Shown: positions 49,020-61,209 of the stretch, one piece after another
How the letters are laid out: each line of letters starts with the position of its first letter
How positions within the stretch are numbered: position 1 is the first letter of the stretch
Assembly: GCA_039707465.1 (NCBI GenBank)
Contig: CM077643.1
Location: 245,116,419-245,180,418 of the forward strand
Origin: Rhabdophis nuchalis
Lineage: Eukaryota > Chordata > Lepidosauria > Squamata > Natricidae
Direction of reading: 5' to 3'
DNA length: 64,000 bases
Notes under the pieces: model-generated
What the model was told of the DNA's origin: nothing
What the model saw: only the letters and a program-made list of their open reading frames with translations
The model's database searches: none
Translations under genes and position numbers: made by a program

Positions 49020-49867
49020 ATGGCTCAGGAAACAGCACTGACAAGTTTAGAACAAAGGATGGCTTCTCTTGAAACTGTTATACAAACTTTGGTACAAGAA
49101 ATTCAGGCCCAGAGGGCAGAAAACATCAACTTCAAGAAGGAGTTATTGGACACACGGAAGCAAGTGCTGGAGAATACACAGAAGAATGAAGAATTGGAAG
49201 GGGGGTTGGCGGGGGTTAAGGGAGAGATTAAAAATGTTACTAAAGAGGTTGGGAAACAAATGGGCATGTGTCTAGGATTGATATGGAAAGAATGACATAT
49301 TTTTTGAGATTTCAGAATGTTCCTGAGGAATCTGGTGAATGCCTCCCTGATCTTATGAGCACGATTTTAGCAGACTATTTACAAAAACCTAAGGATGAGA
49401 TCAGGGGGGACATTGACCTAGCCTATAGAATTAACTCAGCATATGCCAGGATAAATGAAGTGCCTAGAGAGATACATGTGAAATTTGTTAGAAGGTCAAC
49501 CAGAGAGGAAATCCTGAAACAGCAGAGAGAAAGTCCATTAATCTATCAACAAAAAATGGTTGCTATCTTGAAGCAGATCCCTAGAAAGATTAGAGATGCA
49601 AGAAGGAAATTTTCCTTCTTGTCTAAAACATTGTTTGATCATGGGATTTGGTTCAAGTGGGTGACACCCGAAGGGATGCTGGTGTTCTGGGAAGGAGGAA
49701 GAGTGAGGATTAAAACAGTCGCTGAGGCGGAAGCCTTTCTTAAAAAACATTCCTCTATCCTGGGGGAAGATCCAGGGGGGACGGAGGGGGCCATGGCCCC
49801 GCCTACTGGGGGCCTGGAAGGAGAAAAAGAAGATTCAATTGCCAAGAGACTTAGATCAAAAAAATAA
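49020..49867 (+). pseudogene. L1 ORF1 protein, one frameshift
   Basis: L1 ORF1p is an RNA-binding chaperone that coats L1 RNA. The first part (49020 on, ATG in the context AGTCATGGC) has heptad-like coiled-coil sequence: LTSLEQRMASLETVIQTLVQ, then KELLDTRKQVLENTQKNEEL. The frame then shifts just upstream of 49268. The second part shows an RRM-like region, SRIDMERMTYFLRFQNVPEE and DIDLAYRINSAYARINEVPR. The C-terminal domain follows with REIHVKFVRRSTREEIL and KFSFLSKTLFDHGIWFKWVT. The total, about 280 residues, suits the family. The shift could be an ageing mutation or a sequencing error. Identity is good; present function is unlikely. Confidence 0.87.
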
Positions 49868-50309
49868 CTTTGCCTTGACTTTTCTTTTGAACAACTTTGC
49901 ATAATATTTGTATTTGGATTTTTTGTAAAGGACTGACAGTATAGAAATGAGAATTTAGATATATGTACATGCTTTCACTTTGTAGTGTGATGAAAAATGT
50001 TTTTTTTTCCAATTGTTATTAATGTATTTTGAGGTCCCGGAAGAGTCGACGACTTCGACGTGAATGTTCTCAAAATTTCTTTGTATCCCTTACCCCATCC
50101 TATAGAAAAAATGTAAAACCAATAAAACTTTTTCAATACAAAAAAGACCTTGAAGCGCACCCGAAAGACCACAGGAAGCCAGTGCAGCTCGCACAGGATC
50201 GGTGTTATGTGGGAGCATGTAGAGGCTCCCATAATCACCCGCGCGGCTGCATTCTGCACTAACTGTAGCTTTCGAGTGCACCTCAAGGGAAGCCCCATGT
50301 AGAGAGCTT

Positions 50310-51435
50310 TATTGTATCACCTTCCATATGTAGTGGTCTACTACCTCTAAAGCCAGAGATTACTTATGACAAAGTCATGATTGCCATAGAGATCATGAAC
50401 TCCCTGACGTTTCTGATGCTAACACATCAGGAGTATGGAATAAAGCTAGCCAATTAAAAAAAACACCAATGGTTTAATGGCACTATCCTGGAAACCAGAG
50501 CAAAGACCCAAATGGGTCTCAAATCAACCATCACACTGGAAGAATGTTCAGCTTGTTTCTAAAGTCCAAAATAATATGCAGGCACTAGTTCCCCACCACC
50601 TCATGAGCAGGATCATTAATCAGAAATAAGATTAGTGGACAGGAAGTGGCCACATAGGAGCAATGTACTCTGAGGTTCCACCAAGTTCGATAAGTTAGAT
50701 TTCATCTTGCGGCTCTCCTGGGGATTGGGCTACAACTCTCAAAATATAGTCCCAATACACCAGGCAGGTATCATGGAAAAGAGACGTAAATCATCTCTGA
50801 AGAATATACTTGTCCTGGATCCAGGAGTGAAAAAAAAATCCATGTGCATGAAAAAAAAACACAAATTGGCTTAGAACCCTTTCGGTAGCTTTGAAAGGAA
50901 CAGATAACTAATCTAACACAAGAAGGACATTAGATTCAGCAACATCTGGAAGTTCTTAGGGAAGAATAGTCTTTGGACTTTAATCCTAATCCTAGATTTC
51001 TGGTTAAAATAATTTAACACTTTTTCTCTAACAGATTTTTCCTCAAAAGTTCTTGCCTGGCATCAAATAGATAGCAAAGTAGACCCTGGGAGACCCATCG
51101 TGAATTGCAAGACTTCTTCTGACCTCTCATCATTGAGGTCCCTGGAATGGGACCTTAAATTTAATGCCTCTTAATCTGAATGTTAATGTGTTTCCCCTTT
51201 TCTTTTTCTTTTTCACTGTTACCATCAGGAATGGGAAGGCTTACTGAGATAACAATTCCTATGTACTGAGCTTTTCCAATGTCTATTTTGAAATTATTTC
51301 CAAAATAAATTATATTTCCAATATAAATAGTTTGCATGCTCATTGCTTTAAAAAAAAAAATATATAGATAAATGGAGTGTGATGAACTAGAAGAACATTT
51401 TGGAACACAGAAGCTTATACATACTGGGCCACAGG
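50310..51435. other. Unassigned DNA, perhaps decayed L3
   Basis: No gene. Some minus-strand words at 50370-50790 faintly recall the L3 endonuclease region, but I cannot support an alignment. Confidence 0.3.
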
Positions 51436-51555
51436 CAGTTCGCACCACTTCGGGAGAGCCAGTTGTTAACTTTCTGAGCAGTTTTGCAAACTGGTTGTTG
51501 GAAGAAATCATTATTGCAGCGAACTGGTTGTTAAATTACTTGAATCCCACCGCTG
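51436..51555. mobile_element. Short non-autonomous hAT-like element
   Basis: Ends CAGTTCGCACCACTTC and TGAATCCCACCGCTG. The TSD GCCACAGG is exact (51428-51435, 51556-51563). At 120 bp it is the shortest member of its family here, with internal AACTGGTTGTT on both sides. Confidence 0.85.
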
Positions 51556-52352
51556 GCCACAGGGCAGAAGCTGGAGACCACCAAGGTTGGGCAGCTTATA
51601 AAGGAAATTAAGAACAAGGTTATGGGAAGGAAAGACAAAGGTGCTATCTGAAAGAACAGAGTCCTGGGGAGAGAAATACAAGAAAGGAGGAGAACAGAAA
51701 AATAGAGAGTAGAGCATCTGTCAGTATTACTGGCCATCCCCATGGCCATCTTACCAAGAATGTCTATCATGATAAATGAGAAAGCAATATCAGACAAATG
51801 AGCTTCAGCAGAAGTATATCAAGAAAAACACCACGAAAAAAGGAAACATAAGTTCAAAGTCAATAGAAGTTATCCATAAGGCCTATTCAGAGCTGATGTA
51901 ACATCTCAAGGTAAAATATTGGAATCTGTAAAATAATGTCAGTATTATTGCCTTGCTAAATGTGCTGTGGAAAATAACTCTGAACTGGCAGAGGATTAGC
52001 TGAACTAATTGCTTTGATTCAAAGATAACATGCAACACTCCCATCATAACAGATGTCATCACCTTACAACTAAAATTCCCAGCAGAAGGCTAAGAGGCAC
52101 CATCTGCGAGAGGAAATTTCATTTTCCAAAATTATGGGCGTGAAAGGACTAGAGCATCAGTTAGCCTGTTGGCTTCATCTTTTTTTAATGCCCAGACTGC
52201 TGCACGAAGGGAAGCAGTTTGTGAATTTAAACTATTTGGGGGACTCTCTTGTTACTCTTTCAGCTATCAGTTCTAAAATATGTGTCTACGATAGCAGTAT
52301 CATGGCATGCCTTGCCCAGCAGCAAACATGAGCAATTCCTTCATGCTTGGCA
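51556..52352. other. Unique DNA, no gene seen
   Basis: Nothing recognised. Confidence 0.4.
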
Positions 52353-52893
52353 TAATAGAATAATAGACTTGGAGAGAACCCTGGAGATCTTCTAGTCCAA
52401 CCCCCTTGCTTAAGCAGGAAACCCTACACCATTTCCTGACTAATTGTTGCCCAATCTCTTCCTAAAAATCTCCAGTGTTGAAGCATACACAACTTCTGGA
52501 GACAAGTCATCCCTCTGATTGCCAGAAAACTTCTCCTTAGTTCTAGGTTGGTTCTCTTGATTAGTTTCCAACTATTGCTTCCTGCCCTGCCAACAGGTGC
52601 TTTGGAGAATGGTTTGACTCCCTCTTCTTTGTGGCAGCCCCTGAGATATTGGAACACTGCTATCATGTCACCCCTGGTCTTTCTTTTCATTAAACTAGAC
52701 ATACCCAGTTCCTGCAACCGTTCTTTGCATATTTTAGCCTCCATCTCCCTAATCATATTTATTGCTTTTCTTTGCTCTCTTTCTAGAATATCAACAGCTT
52801 TTTATATTGTTGCAACCAAAACTGGACGCGATATTCCAAGGGAGGTCCAACCAAGGGATTATAAAGTGGCATTTAGGCTTAGACTAATAAAGA
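52353..52893 (-). mobile_element. CR1 LINE, 3' end
   Basis: The minus-strand frame 52424-52756 reads KICKERLQELGMSSLMKRKT, RGDMIAVFQYLRGCHKEEG, RTNLELRRSFLAIR and LGRDWATISQEMV. That is the C-terminal domain of classical CR1 ORF2. The 3' end complement contains GGTTGGACTAGAAGATCTCC and an ATTCTATTAT-type terminus. Upstream decayed coding (FIIPWLDLPWNI, WxYCVQFW-like) reaches about 52893. It is 5'-truncated. Confidence 0.88.
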
Positions 52894-53470
52894 CCAGAAA
52901 GAGCAGTAGGTGAAGGTGCAACTGTGGCTTTGGCCAGAGGTGAATGTCTTGCTGATCAAAGGAGGGGGCCACTAGGGGAGGGAGCTAGTAGGGGAGTGAG
53001 CCACAGTGAGCCATTTGGTTGTTTTCTTGAATGATGAAATGCCATTTTAAGGGAGCAAATAGGAAAGAATGAAAAATGGCAAAACATCCAGCTGGATTAA
53101 GATAGTGCTCTACACTCTGTAATTTGGTTTCTGGGAACACCAGGAACTCTTCCAAAACAGTGTGGAGATTATGGATTTGTTGAGAGGAGGTCCTTGGGGT
53201 GAGTAGGAAACCTCTGCAATAACTTGAAACTGAGAAGCAATCAGCAATTGCCTGCCTTGGTTTTCATCAGCAATCTTCTTTTTCCAATAAGACAGAGAAA
53301 TGGAGTGAAAGAGAGAAGTATCCATTACTTCTAGATGCTCAGCTAGCCTTGGCCTGCCCTGCTACACTAGAGCAGAAGACACTCAAGGAGTTGAGATTGA
53401 TTTCATGTGCATTTAAAGTGTATACAGAAGGGTTGGGAGACAGAAAGTCTAATCATTTGGAAGTGCTCAG
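52894..53470. other. Unique DNA, no gene seen
   Basis: Nothing recognised. Confidence 0.4.
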
Positions 53471-53541
53471 AGTTTATTTTATTTTATTTTATTTTATTTT
53501 ATTTTATTAAATTTATACCCCGCCCTTCTCCTTGTTAGGAC
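53471..53541 (-). mobile_element. Very short L3 tail insertion
   Basis: (TTTTA)n followed by AAATTTATACCCCGCCCTTC TCCTTGTTAGGACCC. Only the last bases of the L3 3' UTR and its tail are present. Confidence 0.75.
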
Positions 53542-53690
53542 CCTATTATCTAGTCAACTGCTTTGGATATTCTATATCTCCTGACAGCTAACTTAATACA
53601 ATTTAAGACTATCAATCAATCAGAATGGAGCTGGAAGGGACATTCAAGTTCTTCTACCCCAACCCCCTGCTCAAGCAGGAAACCCTATAC

Positions 53691-54035
53691 CAGTGATGGC
53701 TAACCTTTTTTGGCTCGCGTGCCAAAAGCGGGAGGAGTGCAGGGGTGTGTGCGTGGGTGTGCCACACCCATAATGCTATGTGCACAACCCCTTGCTTTTG
53801 GCGTGCTTTTTTTGCCCTCCGCAGGCTCCAGAGGCTCCGCAGCCTCCCCACCTCCAGGGCATCCCTGAAGCCTTCAGAGGGCGAAAAACGGCCTCAAAAG
53901 AAGGCCTAAATCAGCTGGCCAGCACACACATGCGTGCTGGAGCTGACAAGGCAATGCCTCGCATGCCCTAAGAAATGGTTCCGTGTGCCACCTGTGGCAC
54001 CCGTGCCATAGGTTCACCATCACGGCCCATCAGGG
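53691..54035. mobile_element. Non-autonomous hAT-like element in CR1
   Basis: CAGTGATGGCTAACCTTTTT at the left and GGTTCACCATCACGG near the right. The TSD CCCTATAC is exact (53683-53690, 54036-54043). Same family as 41695. Confidence 0.85.
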
Positions 54036-54654
54036 CCCTATACTATTTCAGGCAAGGAAATCAGCCTTTCCTTAAAAACTTCCAGTGATAAAACACCCAC
54101 TTCTGAAGAAAAACTAATTAATTGTTTTCAATTAACAATTGTCAATAAGTTTCTCCTTAATTCCAGGTTGCTTCTCTCCTTGATTAGTTTCCATTCATTG
54201 TTTCTTGTCCTGTCCTCTGATGCTTTGGAAAATAAGTTGATCCCCTCCTCTTTGTGGCCATCTGTCAAATACTGGAATATTGCTATTTTGGCCACCCTAA
54301 TCCTTCTTTTCTCTAAACTAGCCAAACCTGAATCCTGCAACTGTTCTTCATGTGTTTTTGTCTTCAGGCCTTTAATCATCTTAGTTGCTCTTCTTTGCAC
54401 TTTTTCCAAAGTCTCAACATCTTTTTTGTAATGTGACCAAAATTGGATGCAGTATACTTACTATGGCTTTATAAAGTGGTACTAATACATCACGTGATTT
54501 TGATTCCATGCCACTTTTTATACAACAAAGGATTATATTATCTTTTTTGGCTGCTGCCACACACTCCTGGCTCATATTTAAGTGACTGTCCACTAGAAAT
54601 CCAAAGTATCTCTCACTGTTTTTGATCCAGGTTTCACCTAATCTGTACTTGTAC

Positions 54655-54958
54655 CAGTGGTGGGTTCTGGCTGGTATGCCCCAATACGGGCATACCGGTG
54701 CCTGATAGGAGCAGCAGACACTGTTCCAGTACAATACTTCGGCGGATTCACCCGCCCGCCCGTGTTCCTTACCTGTATTTGACTCAACCAGACCATTTGC
54801 GCGCACACACGCAGTGTACGTGCCTGTGCGACACTCCGCCGAGCAGCTGGAGCATTGTAGGGTGGTGGGTTGCATGTGTGCACAGCATGCATGCATGTGG
54901 TGGATGTCCAGCCCCATCACAGTGTACCAGTTGCAATGGGATCGGGAACCCACCACTG
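54655..54958. mobile_element. Non-autonomous hAT-like element in CR1
   Basis: CAGTGGTGGGTTCTGG at the left and GGGAACCCACCACTG at the right. TSDs are ACTTGTAC (54647-54654) and ACTTGTGC (54959-54966). It is 304 bp with no transposase. Confidence 0.88.
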
Positions 54959-56150
54959 ACTTGTGCCTTTGTTTTTTCCTGCCTAAAGTGTTTGCTTTTC
55001 TTCACATTAAATTTCATGTTGTTGAATAGGGCCCATTGTTCAAGTCTGTCAAGATCTTTTTGGATCCTGAGCTTGTCTTCTGGGGTTTTGAGTATTCTTG
55101 CCATCTTAGTGTCATCTGCAAATTCAATGAGTTCCTCTTATATTTCCTCATCTAAGTCATTTATGAAGATATTGAAGAATATTGGGCCTAGGAGAGATCC
55201 TTGTGGTACCCCACTGATTTCTTCCCTCCATTTAGATGTAGTACCATTAAGGATAACTCTTTGAGTACAGTTTGTCAGCCAGTTACAAATCCATCTGGTG
55301 GTGATGTTGTCTATCCCACATTTTTCTAGCTTACCAAGAAGGAGGTTGCCGTCTACTGCGTTGAAAGCCTTCCTGAAGTCTAAGCTTACTATGACCACTG
55401 CATTTTGCTTCCTAATTTAGTCACTTTGTCTAAGAATGAAATGAGATTGGTTTGCCATAATCAGTTTTCAACAACCCATGCTGGCTTTTAGTTATAGCCT
55501 TATTTTCTGCTAGATGTTCACAGATATGTTTTTTGATTATCTTTTCCAGTATCTTCTCATGTATTGATGTTAGGCTGATTGGTCTGTAGTTTCCTAGGTC
55601 AGTCCCACCCACCCCTTTTTTTTAAAGATGGGACCCACATCGGCTCTTTTCTAATCCTCAGGTAATTCTGCAGTGTTCCAGGATTTTTGAAAAATATGGT
55701 ACTATGGTTCTGAGGTAACATCTGCCTGCACCTTCAGAACTCTAGGATGTAATCCATAAGATTCCAGTGATTTATATTCATCAAGGTCAGATAGGTGCTC
55801 TCTAATCATTTTCTCCTTATTTGAATTTTGATTTCTAGTCTGTCTTTTACAGCTATGTTTTTGGTTGGTTAGGTTATAGTTTCTTTTTGCGTGAAGACTG
55901 ATGCAAAGAATGAGTTAAGCAGTTCTGCTTTCTTTCTGCTGCCTGCTACTTCCTTGCCATCTTCTTTCTTTAAGTGGATCCATTGTTTCCTTCACTTTTT
56001 CCTTGTTATTTATACATTAAAAGGTACTTTTTAAAAGAATCTTTGACTTTTGTTGCAAGTCGTCATTCATTCTGAGCCTTTGGTTTCCTGACTTCATATT
56101 TGCAGATTTGGGCTATCTGCTGATACGCTACCTTAATTATGTGAAGAATA

Positions 56151-58602
56151 CATTGCAACCAGCATTGATGTCAGTAAATAATATTTAAAAAGAGAAAGGA
56201 AAAGATTGTCTGAAGTCATGTTTGTAGCCTCTCTGCAGGATATAAGCAATCTGGATTATGAAGCTTCATTAGTAGATTTGTTTAGATTTCTTGTAGTTCT
56301 CACATCAATAAAAGAGTTTCAGGAAAAAGCTTCTAGCGTGCATTCAGAGAAATAGGCAGCAATGATTTTATCTGTAGGCTTCCAGTTAAACTATTAGCAC
56401 TATTACATTGAACGTACCTATCATAGCACAGCATATTTTTTTTAAAAAGCTATGTGCACATACTTTCCTATGGGGGCCAATATAGTATACTTTAAGAAGT
56501 TATGACCAATCTAATATTTGGCAATTCTATTTTTTCCAATGTCAGTTCTCAGCAATACTCCACTGTAATTGTAAATGCAATCAAGATGAGTTTTACCTTT
56601 GGGCAGAACCTCCCACAGCTTTGATAACAGCTTCATATTAAAACTTTTACAAAGACCATATTGGATTGCTCATAGCCATGATGCAGCCCTTCAGTGTGAC
56701 AGATTCCAAATGGAACTGTTATAATCGGTGCAGGTAAAATCTCAAGCAAAACCACCAAGCAACCACCAAGCACAACTCAGTTGCAAGTTTAATTGTTCCT
56801 GTACAATTGCTGGGTTTGTACTGTTTTTTTTTAAACCACAAATTTAGTGTGACTTTAATAAAAAATGATCCAATCCAAAAGAGATCTGAAAAAGATCATG
56901 TAAATATAGCGTAAGAGATAGATGATGGGACCACAAGAAGTGAATTGTTTCTGGAATGTACAGTATATTTTTTTGGCTCGATGGCAAGCATTGTGTGCAA
57001 TGAAATGTCCCTACAAGAGGACTAATGTCCATCTGCTGGATATTCATGACCCAAAAAATAGTCTACACTTGATGTCTTATATTAAAATTATCCCTCTGTA
57101 TCCAAGAGTATATACAAATATTTTTCTATCTCTGCACAATTTAATCATAGTTTTGTTCATTTTTTTTCATTTTTCATATCTAATTAAAAAACCAATAGCC
57201 CAGTAAATCGATATATAGATGGCTGCACTTGATCTCATCCAATGACAAGGAAATGAACAAATAACCAAACCATTTCTATCGATAGTGCATATATTGTCTG
57301 GATACTCTTTTCTGGGCCTTTTGCGAAGGTTTTGCCACGAGATGTATCATTTCTGATAGTTAACTAGTTTTGTCTCTTTGGACGCTATAAAATTGTTCTA
57401 CTCGGTTGCCTCACCAAAGTGAAGAGGGAAGACTGAATCCAAAATGAATTTGTGCGCCATCCAGGCTCCTTTAATGGTTGGCAAAGATAAGCAGAATTAC
57501 CATGAAACCAATTAACTCCTTTGGATCAGCGTTCTTCAGAAAAGTCTGCTTCCTGCTTCAGAAAAGGCACTGCTTTTGTTGATAACAATTCTCTCCATCC
57601 TTGAGATGAAATGCACCTCTTACAAATACCTTCAGTCTTAATAGAATCTTTTTGAATTGCTTAACTATTAGGAGAAGGGAGAATGTTTATTGGCTTAAAA
57701 AAATACTTTAAGTGATTCTCATAAGCCTACGTATCTGAACTTTATGTTTCTTTCAATACTTTATGTCTTTATTATACAGAAATATAAAATGGTTTTCAAA
57801 ACAGAGCTCTTTTTTTAAAAAAAGAAAAAGATTATTCTGATGCATAAAATCCTATCTCTGCATCTGTTCCTAGCTCTGTTGTTTATTGACAGCTTATTAA
57901 AACCTCTTAACTGAGATACTTAAGAAGCTTCTGCTCGATCCATCTTTGCCGAAGCACAAAAAAGGAACAGGATAGACTTGGCTTCCACTCTAGGAAAGTG
58001 ACATCTGGGCTCGCTTCTGTTGCTCCGTCCAAACTCTTCAGTGGTGCCTTTTTCTCTTCCCAGTTATTTTTTCCCGCCACTATTTCTATCATGGGTTTCT
58101 TTTTTAGTTAATGGGGTTTTCTAGCATGACTCTGTTCTGTATGTTTCAATTGAAAGGCATTATAATTCCCCATGGGAGCATGGTGTTTTACAATAGCTTT
58201 TTCCAATCGTCTCCTTTAATCACAAGCATGAAGTGAGAGATTAGCATTTTTTTCTCCCTTTGGGTTTTGGTTGGAATGTTGCTAGTGCTCACTTATAGAA
58301 GTTGTACAGTTGTGAATAATCACTTTTTTTTTAAAACCTTTGTTCCTGCGATGCATGCAAAACATACAGAGACACATGTGCAGGTATGAGACTATTTTTG
58401 AAAGCGGTAGAAAGACTACAAAGATAAAAGTAAACTGTAAATGCACTGTGTGCCACTGAAAGCATTAATGCCCACACAAAGCAGCCTGTATTCCTGATGC
58501 CCCTAGATTTATTTATACAAAGCAATTGTTATCTATATATTTTGCTTTTATCTTCTCAGCCATCTCTTAAACAAATAAAGATCTGACAAACGATCTCCCA
58601 AG
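56151..58602. other. Unique AT-rich DNA, no gene seen
   Basis: About 2.4 kb without recognised repeats or domains. Frames at 56844-57206 and 57907-58092 look random. Confidence 0.45.
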
Positions 58603-58890
58603 CAGGGGTGGGATTCTACCAGTTCAGACCGGTTCGGGTGAACTGGAGCTCTGACTATCATCTGGGAGCGAACTGGTTCTCTCCGACTTTCAGCTGAGCC
58701 TACCCCCCGTCCCCCTGTGCTATACTCACCTATATTCCCTTTTCTGAAGCCCAGCTAATAGGCGTGGCAGAGTGGATTACCATGCTTCAACTGTTTTCCT
58801 CTCCAGCAGTAATGCAGAAGGTGATTTCTATGTAAATTGCATGCTCGCATGCAGCGAACTGGTTGTTAAACCCGTAGAATCTCACTCCTG
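58603..58890. mobile_element. Non-autonomous hAT-like element
   Basis: CAGGGGTGGGATTCTACC at the left and GTAGAATCTCACTCCTG at the right. TSDs are CTCCCAAG (58595-58602) and CCCCCAAG (58891-58898). It is 288 bp. Confidence 0.86.
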
Positions 58891-58949
58891 CCCCCAAGCA
58901 TCATGCTTGAGAGCCAACTAACCTCCTCTAATATTTGCTTGTTGTAACA

Positions 58950-59850
58950 ATATATTTATATTTATATTTATTAAATTTCTATCCCGCCCTATCTCCCAAA
59001 AAAGGGACTCAGGGCGGCGCACAGGAACTTAAAACCCAACAATACAAATAGTACAAATTGTACAAAATTTAAAACTACTATTAAACAATTTAACCTGTGC
59101 TAAAAAGAGACAGTTAATTTAAAACCCAGATCTAATAAAATATGGTTGTAGCAGATATGCCAAGCCGGCCATATGGAAGAAATAGGTTTTTAAAGTCCGG
59201 CAGAAGAGGCAAAGGTCGGTGATAGTCCGGAGGTCTGGGGGGAGGTCATTCCAAAGGGCGGGACCTGCCACAGAGAAGGCTCTTCCCCTGGGCGTCACCA
59301 GCCGGCATTGTCCAGCGGACGGCACCCTAAGGAGGCCCTCCCTGTGGGAGCGGACAGGTCGAGTGGAGGTATGCGGTAGAAGGCGGTCCTGCAAGTAACC
59401 AGGCCCACTGCCATGGAGCGCTTTAAAGATGGTCACTAAAACCTTGAAACGCACCCGGAAGGCTACCGGCAGCCAGTGCAGCTCGCGCAGGAGAGGTGTT
59501 ACATGGGAGTATTTTGAAACTCCCCAAATCCCCCATGCGGCCACATTCTGCACCAACTGGAGCCTCCGGGTGCATCTCAAGGGGAGCCCCATGTAGACAG
59601 CATTGCAGTAGTCCAGGCGAGAAATGATAAGAGCTTGAGTGACTGTCTGTAAGGCGCCACGATCCAAAAAGGGGTGCAACTGGCGTATCAGGTGCACCTG
59701 ATAGAAGGCCCCCCTGGCCACGGCCGTCAGATGTTCATCTAAGGACAGCCGGGAATCCAGGAGGACACCCAAGTTGTGGGCCCTTTCTGCGGGGGCTAGC
59801 TGTTTCCCCACCCGATAGCCAGAGATGGAACTAACTGGCATGACATTCCA
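58950..59850 (-). mobile_element. L3/CR1-clade LINE, 3' part with open C-terminus
   Basis: The minus-strand frame 59119-59841 (about 240 residues) has no stop. It reads YRVGKQLAPAERAHNLGVLL, DSRLSLDEHLTAVARGAFYQ, LIISRLDYCNAVYMGLPLRC, LLRELHWLPVAFRVRFKVLV and LWNDLPPDLRTITDLCLF. It corresponds to the end of RT and the C-terminal domain of the copy at 61210. The UTR has AAGGGACTCAGGGCGGCGCA and a TTTATATTTATAT tail. It is 5'-truncated, so inactive. Confidence 0.92.
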
Positions 59851-60240
59851 TGCAAGGCTGGTGGGAAGCTTCTCACAATAGAGACAAAAAAATAGGTCTC
59901 ATTGCTTAGGATACAGCAAGCAGGAAATATTTCATCGAAAATTTATTTTAAAAAAGGAGGACATTGCTCATCCTACATATTGGTATTGGGAGAGGTGACC
60001 TTCAACCTGAATTCCCAGCCAACGCATTGGTTTCTACTCTTAAAACTTTAGTGTACTTCTTCTTTACTTTTCAGTCAATCCATGGAGGTTTCCTGAAATG
60101 AAACCAATGACTTCCAACTTTCCTGAAAAAGTAAACGGTTGGCAAGTTTGCATGAGCAGAGCTTTCTGCTTCTTCTTTAAAGCAGGCTGATCTTCTTTTT
60201 CGGCTTCCACCTGAGCTGGGAGTTGAAGTCCACACATTGG
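59851..60240. other. Unique DNA, no gene seen
   Basis: The end (GCTGGGAGTTGAAGTCC, 60215-60231) looks like half of a TTGAAGTCC-type foldback element. Confidence 0.4.
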
Positions 60241-60768
60241 TGTTATGGCCCAGGCGTCTCCGGATGAGCTGGTGATAGACTCTTCTAGTGAAGAGTCCTA
60301 TGAGTCTGCCCTGAAGGAGGAGGGAGATCTTGAGGAAGCAGGGAGTCTGGTTGGCCACCAGGAGGCGCTTGGGTCATAGAACAGTGGGGAGGATCAGGGG
60401 CAGTTTGTCCCTGATGCTAGATTATGCAGGGCTGAGAAAAGGAGGCAACGGTTACATAAGAGGCAAGCTCATAAATCCTGATGAGCACCAGCTGGTTGCT
60501 GAGTGGCCCCTCCCAAGAGAGCTTATAAGGAAGGCTTTGGGGAGGGGTCATTTGCAGGAAACAACAGTTACAACTCCTCATTGGAAATTCTGGTCATTCG
60601 AGTCTGCAATTCTCTGTCTGTCTTTATTATTTATTTTATTTTTATTTTTGAAATTTGTATCCCGCACCCATCTCCCACAAAGGGACCCATCTTTGTTACG
60701 TGAGTTAGGGCTCGCAGCCAAGGATAGTGGCAAACAACCAAGCTTGTGTCCGTCTATGGGGCAGAACA
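60241..60768 (+). mobile_element. Solo LTR-like element
   Basis: It starts TGTTATGGCC and ends TGGGGCAGAACA. The 6-bp CATTGG is duplicated on both sides (60235-60240, 60769-60774). A TATA-like CTTATAAGG occurs near 60521. A short L3 tail-like piece (about 60624-60688) is inside. The start resembles the LTR at 4071. No internal retroviral-type genes are adjacent. Confidence 0.55.
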
Positions 60769-61004
60769 CATTGGAATGTTATTTTGGAAAAAAATATACT
60801 GCTATTTGGCTTATCTGTAACTCTTATGAGTTGCATTAACTCATTGCAGATAAGGCAACTCATAAACCAGCAACATCACTTTCTCAGGCTATAACACAAA
60901 CACTATAAAAAAAAATCCGCTTTTTTTTTCAAGGCCCAAAGCCCTCCTGAATTTTTACAAATCATGTGCAGCCTTGGGACACATAAGACACAGTCAGACA
61001 AGGT
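60769..61004. other. Unassigned DNA with a small inverted repeat
   Basis: CTTATCTGTAACTC and GCAGATAAG flank ATGAGTTGCATTAACTCAT at about 60809-60855. No gene. Confidence 0.4.
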
Positions 61005-61209
61005 GAATAATAATAATAATAATAATAACTTTGCATTTATTAACCGCTCCCTCTCCCCACAGGGACCCGGGGCGGTGCACAGGAGAAACTAAAAACAATA
61101 TAAACAATCAATACAAAATATACAGTTTAAAACACCATTAAACTATGTTATCCCGTGCTAAAAAATTAAAACCCATTAAAATACATTTAAAAATCTATAG
61201 ACAGAGAGA
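61005..61209 (-). mobile_element. L3 3' UTR and (AAT)n tail
   Basis: Directly 3' of the open reading frame. An AAT tail (61005-61028) is preceded, in transcript order, by the conserved box (complement of CACAGGGACCCGGGGCGGTG). CR1/L2-type RTs start copying from such 3' ends. Confidence 0.88.

Larger units (their letters stand above)
48162..50143 (+). mobile_element. ORF1-only L1 (HAL1-like), full length with TSD
   Basis: A 1982-bp insertion. The parts in order are: a GC-rich 5' UTR (48162-49019, strongly GC-rich and CpG-containing in its first 300 bases), an L1 ORF1 (49020-49867) with one frameshift, a short 3' UTR, and AATAAAACTTTTTCAATACA with a short A run. Exact 12-bp TSDs flank it. No ORF2 endonuclease or RT sequence is visible between the ORF1 stop and the tail, only about 275 bp. 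This is the 'half-L1' arrangement known from mammals. An internal deletion of one full L1 is the alternative. Confidence 0.82.
47660..50309 (-). mobile_element. L3/CR1-clade LINE split by an L1
   Basis: The 3' piece 47660-48149 encodes RDRLLPHTSLRPIRSHREC, VAGPTLWNDLPPELHTIT and LKTHLFHQAGLT, followed by the UTR (GACCCAGGGCGGCGCACAGG) and an AAAAT-rich tail. The 5' piece 50156-50309 encodes MGLPLRCTRKLQLVQNAAAR and CELHWLPVVFRVRFKV. The two join in order around the 12-bp TSD. No RT remains. Confidence 0.9.
53616..56150 (-). mobile_element. CR1 LINE with two hAT insertions
   Basis: From 3' to 5' on the minus strand: a terminus with GGGGTTGGGGTAGAAGAAC, then C-terminal RATKMIKGLKTKTHEEQLQD (54128-54409). 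Next come LVPLYKAIVSILHPILVT (54414-54600), FADDTKMARILKTPEDKLRI (about 55000-55130), RT core [20 protein letters not shown] and [20 protein letters not shown] (55138-55398), and LGNYRPISLTS (55430-55612). Decayed sequence to about 56150 includes an ELLNSFFASVFT-like stretch. Stops and frameshifts make it non-functional. hATs sit at 53691-54035 and 54655-54958. Confidence 0.9.

Noticed and set aside
54698..55264. 188-residue plus-strand frame
   Set aside because: Antisense to CR1 RT and crossing a hAT boundary.
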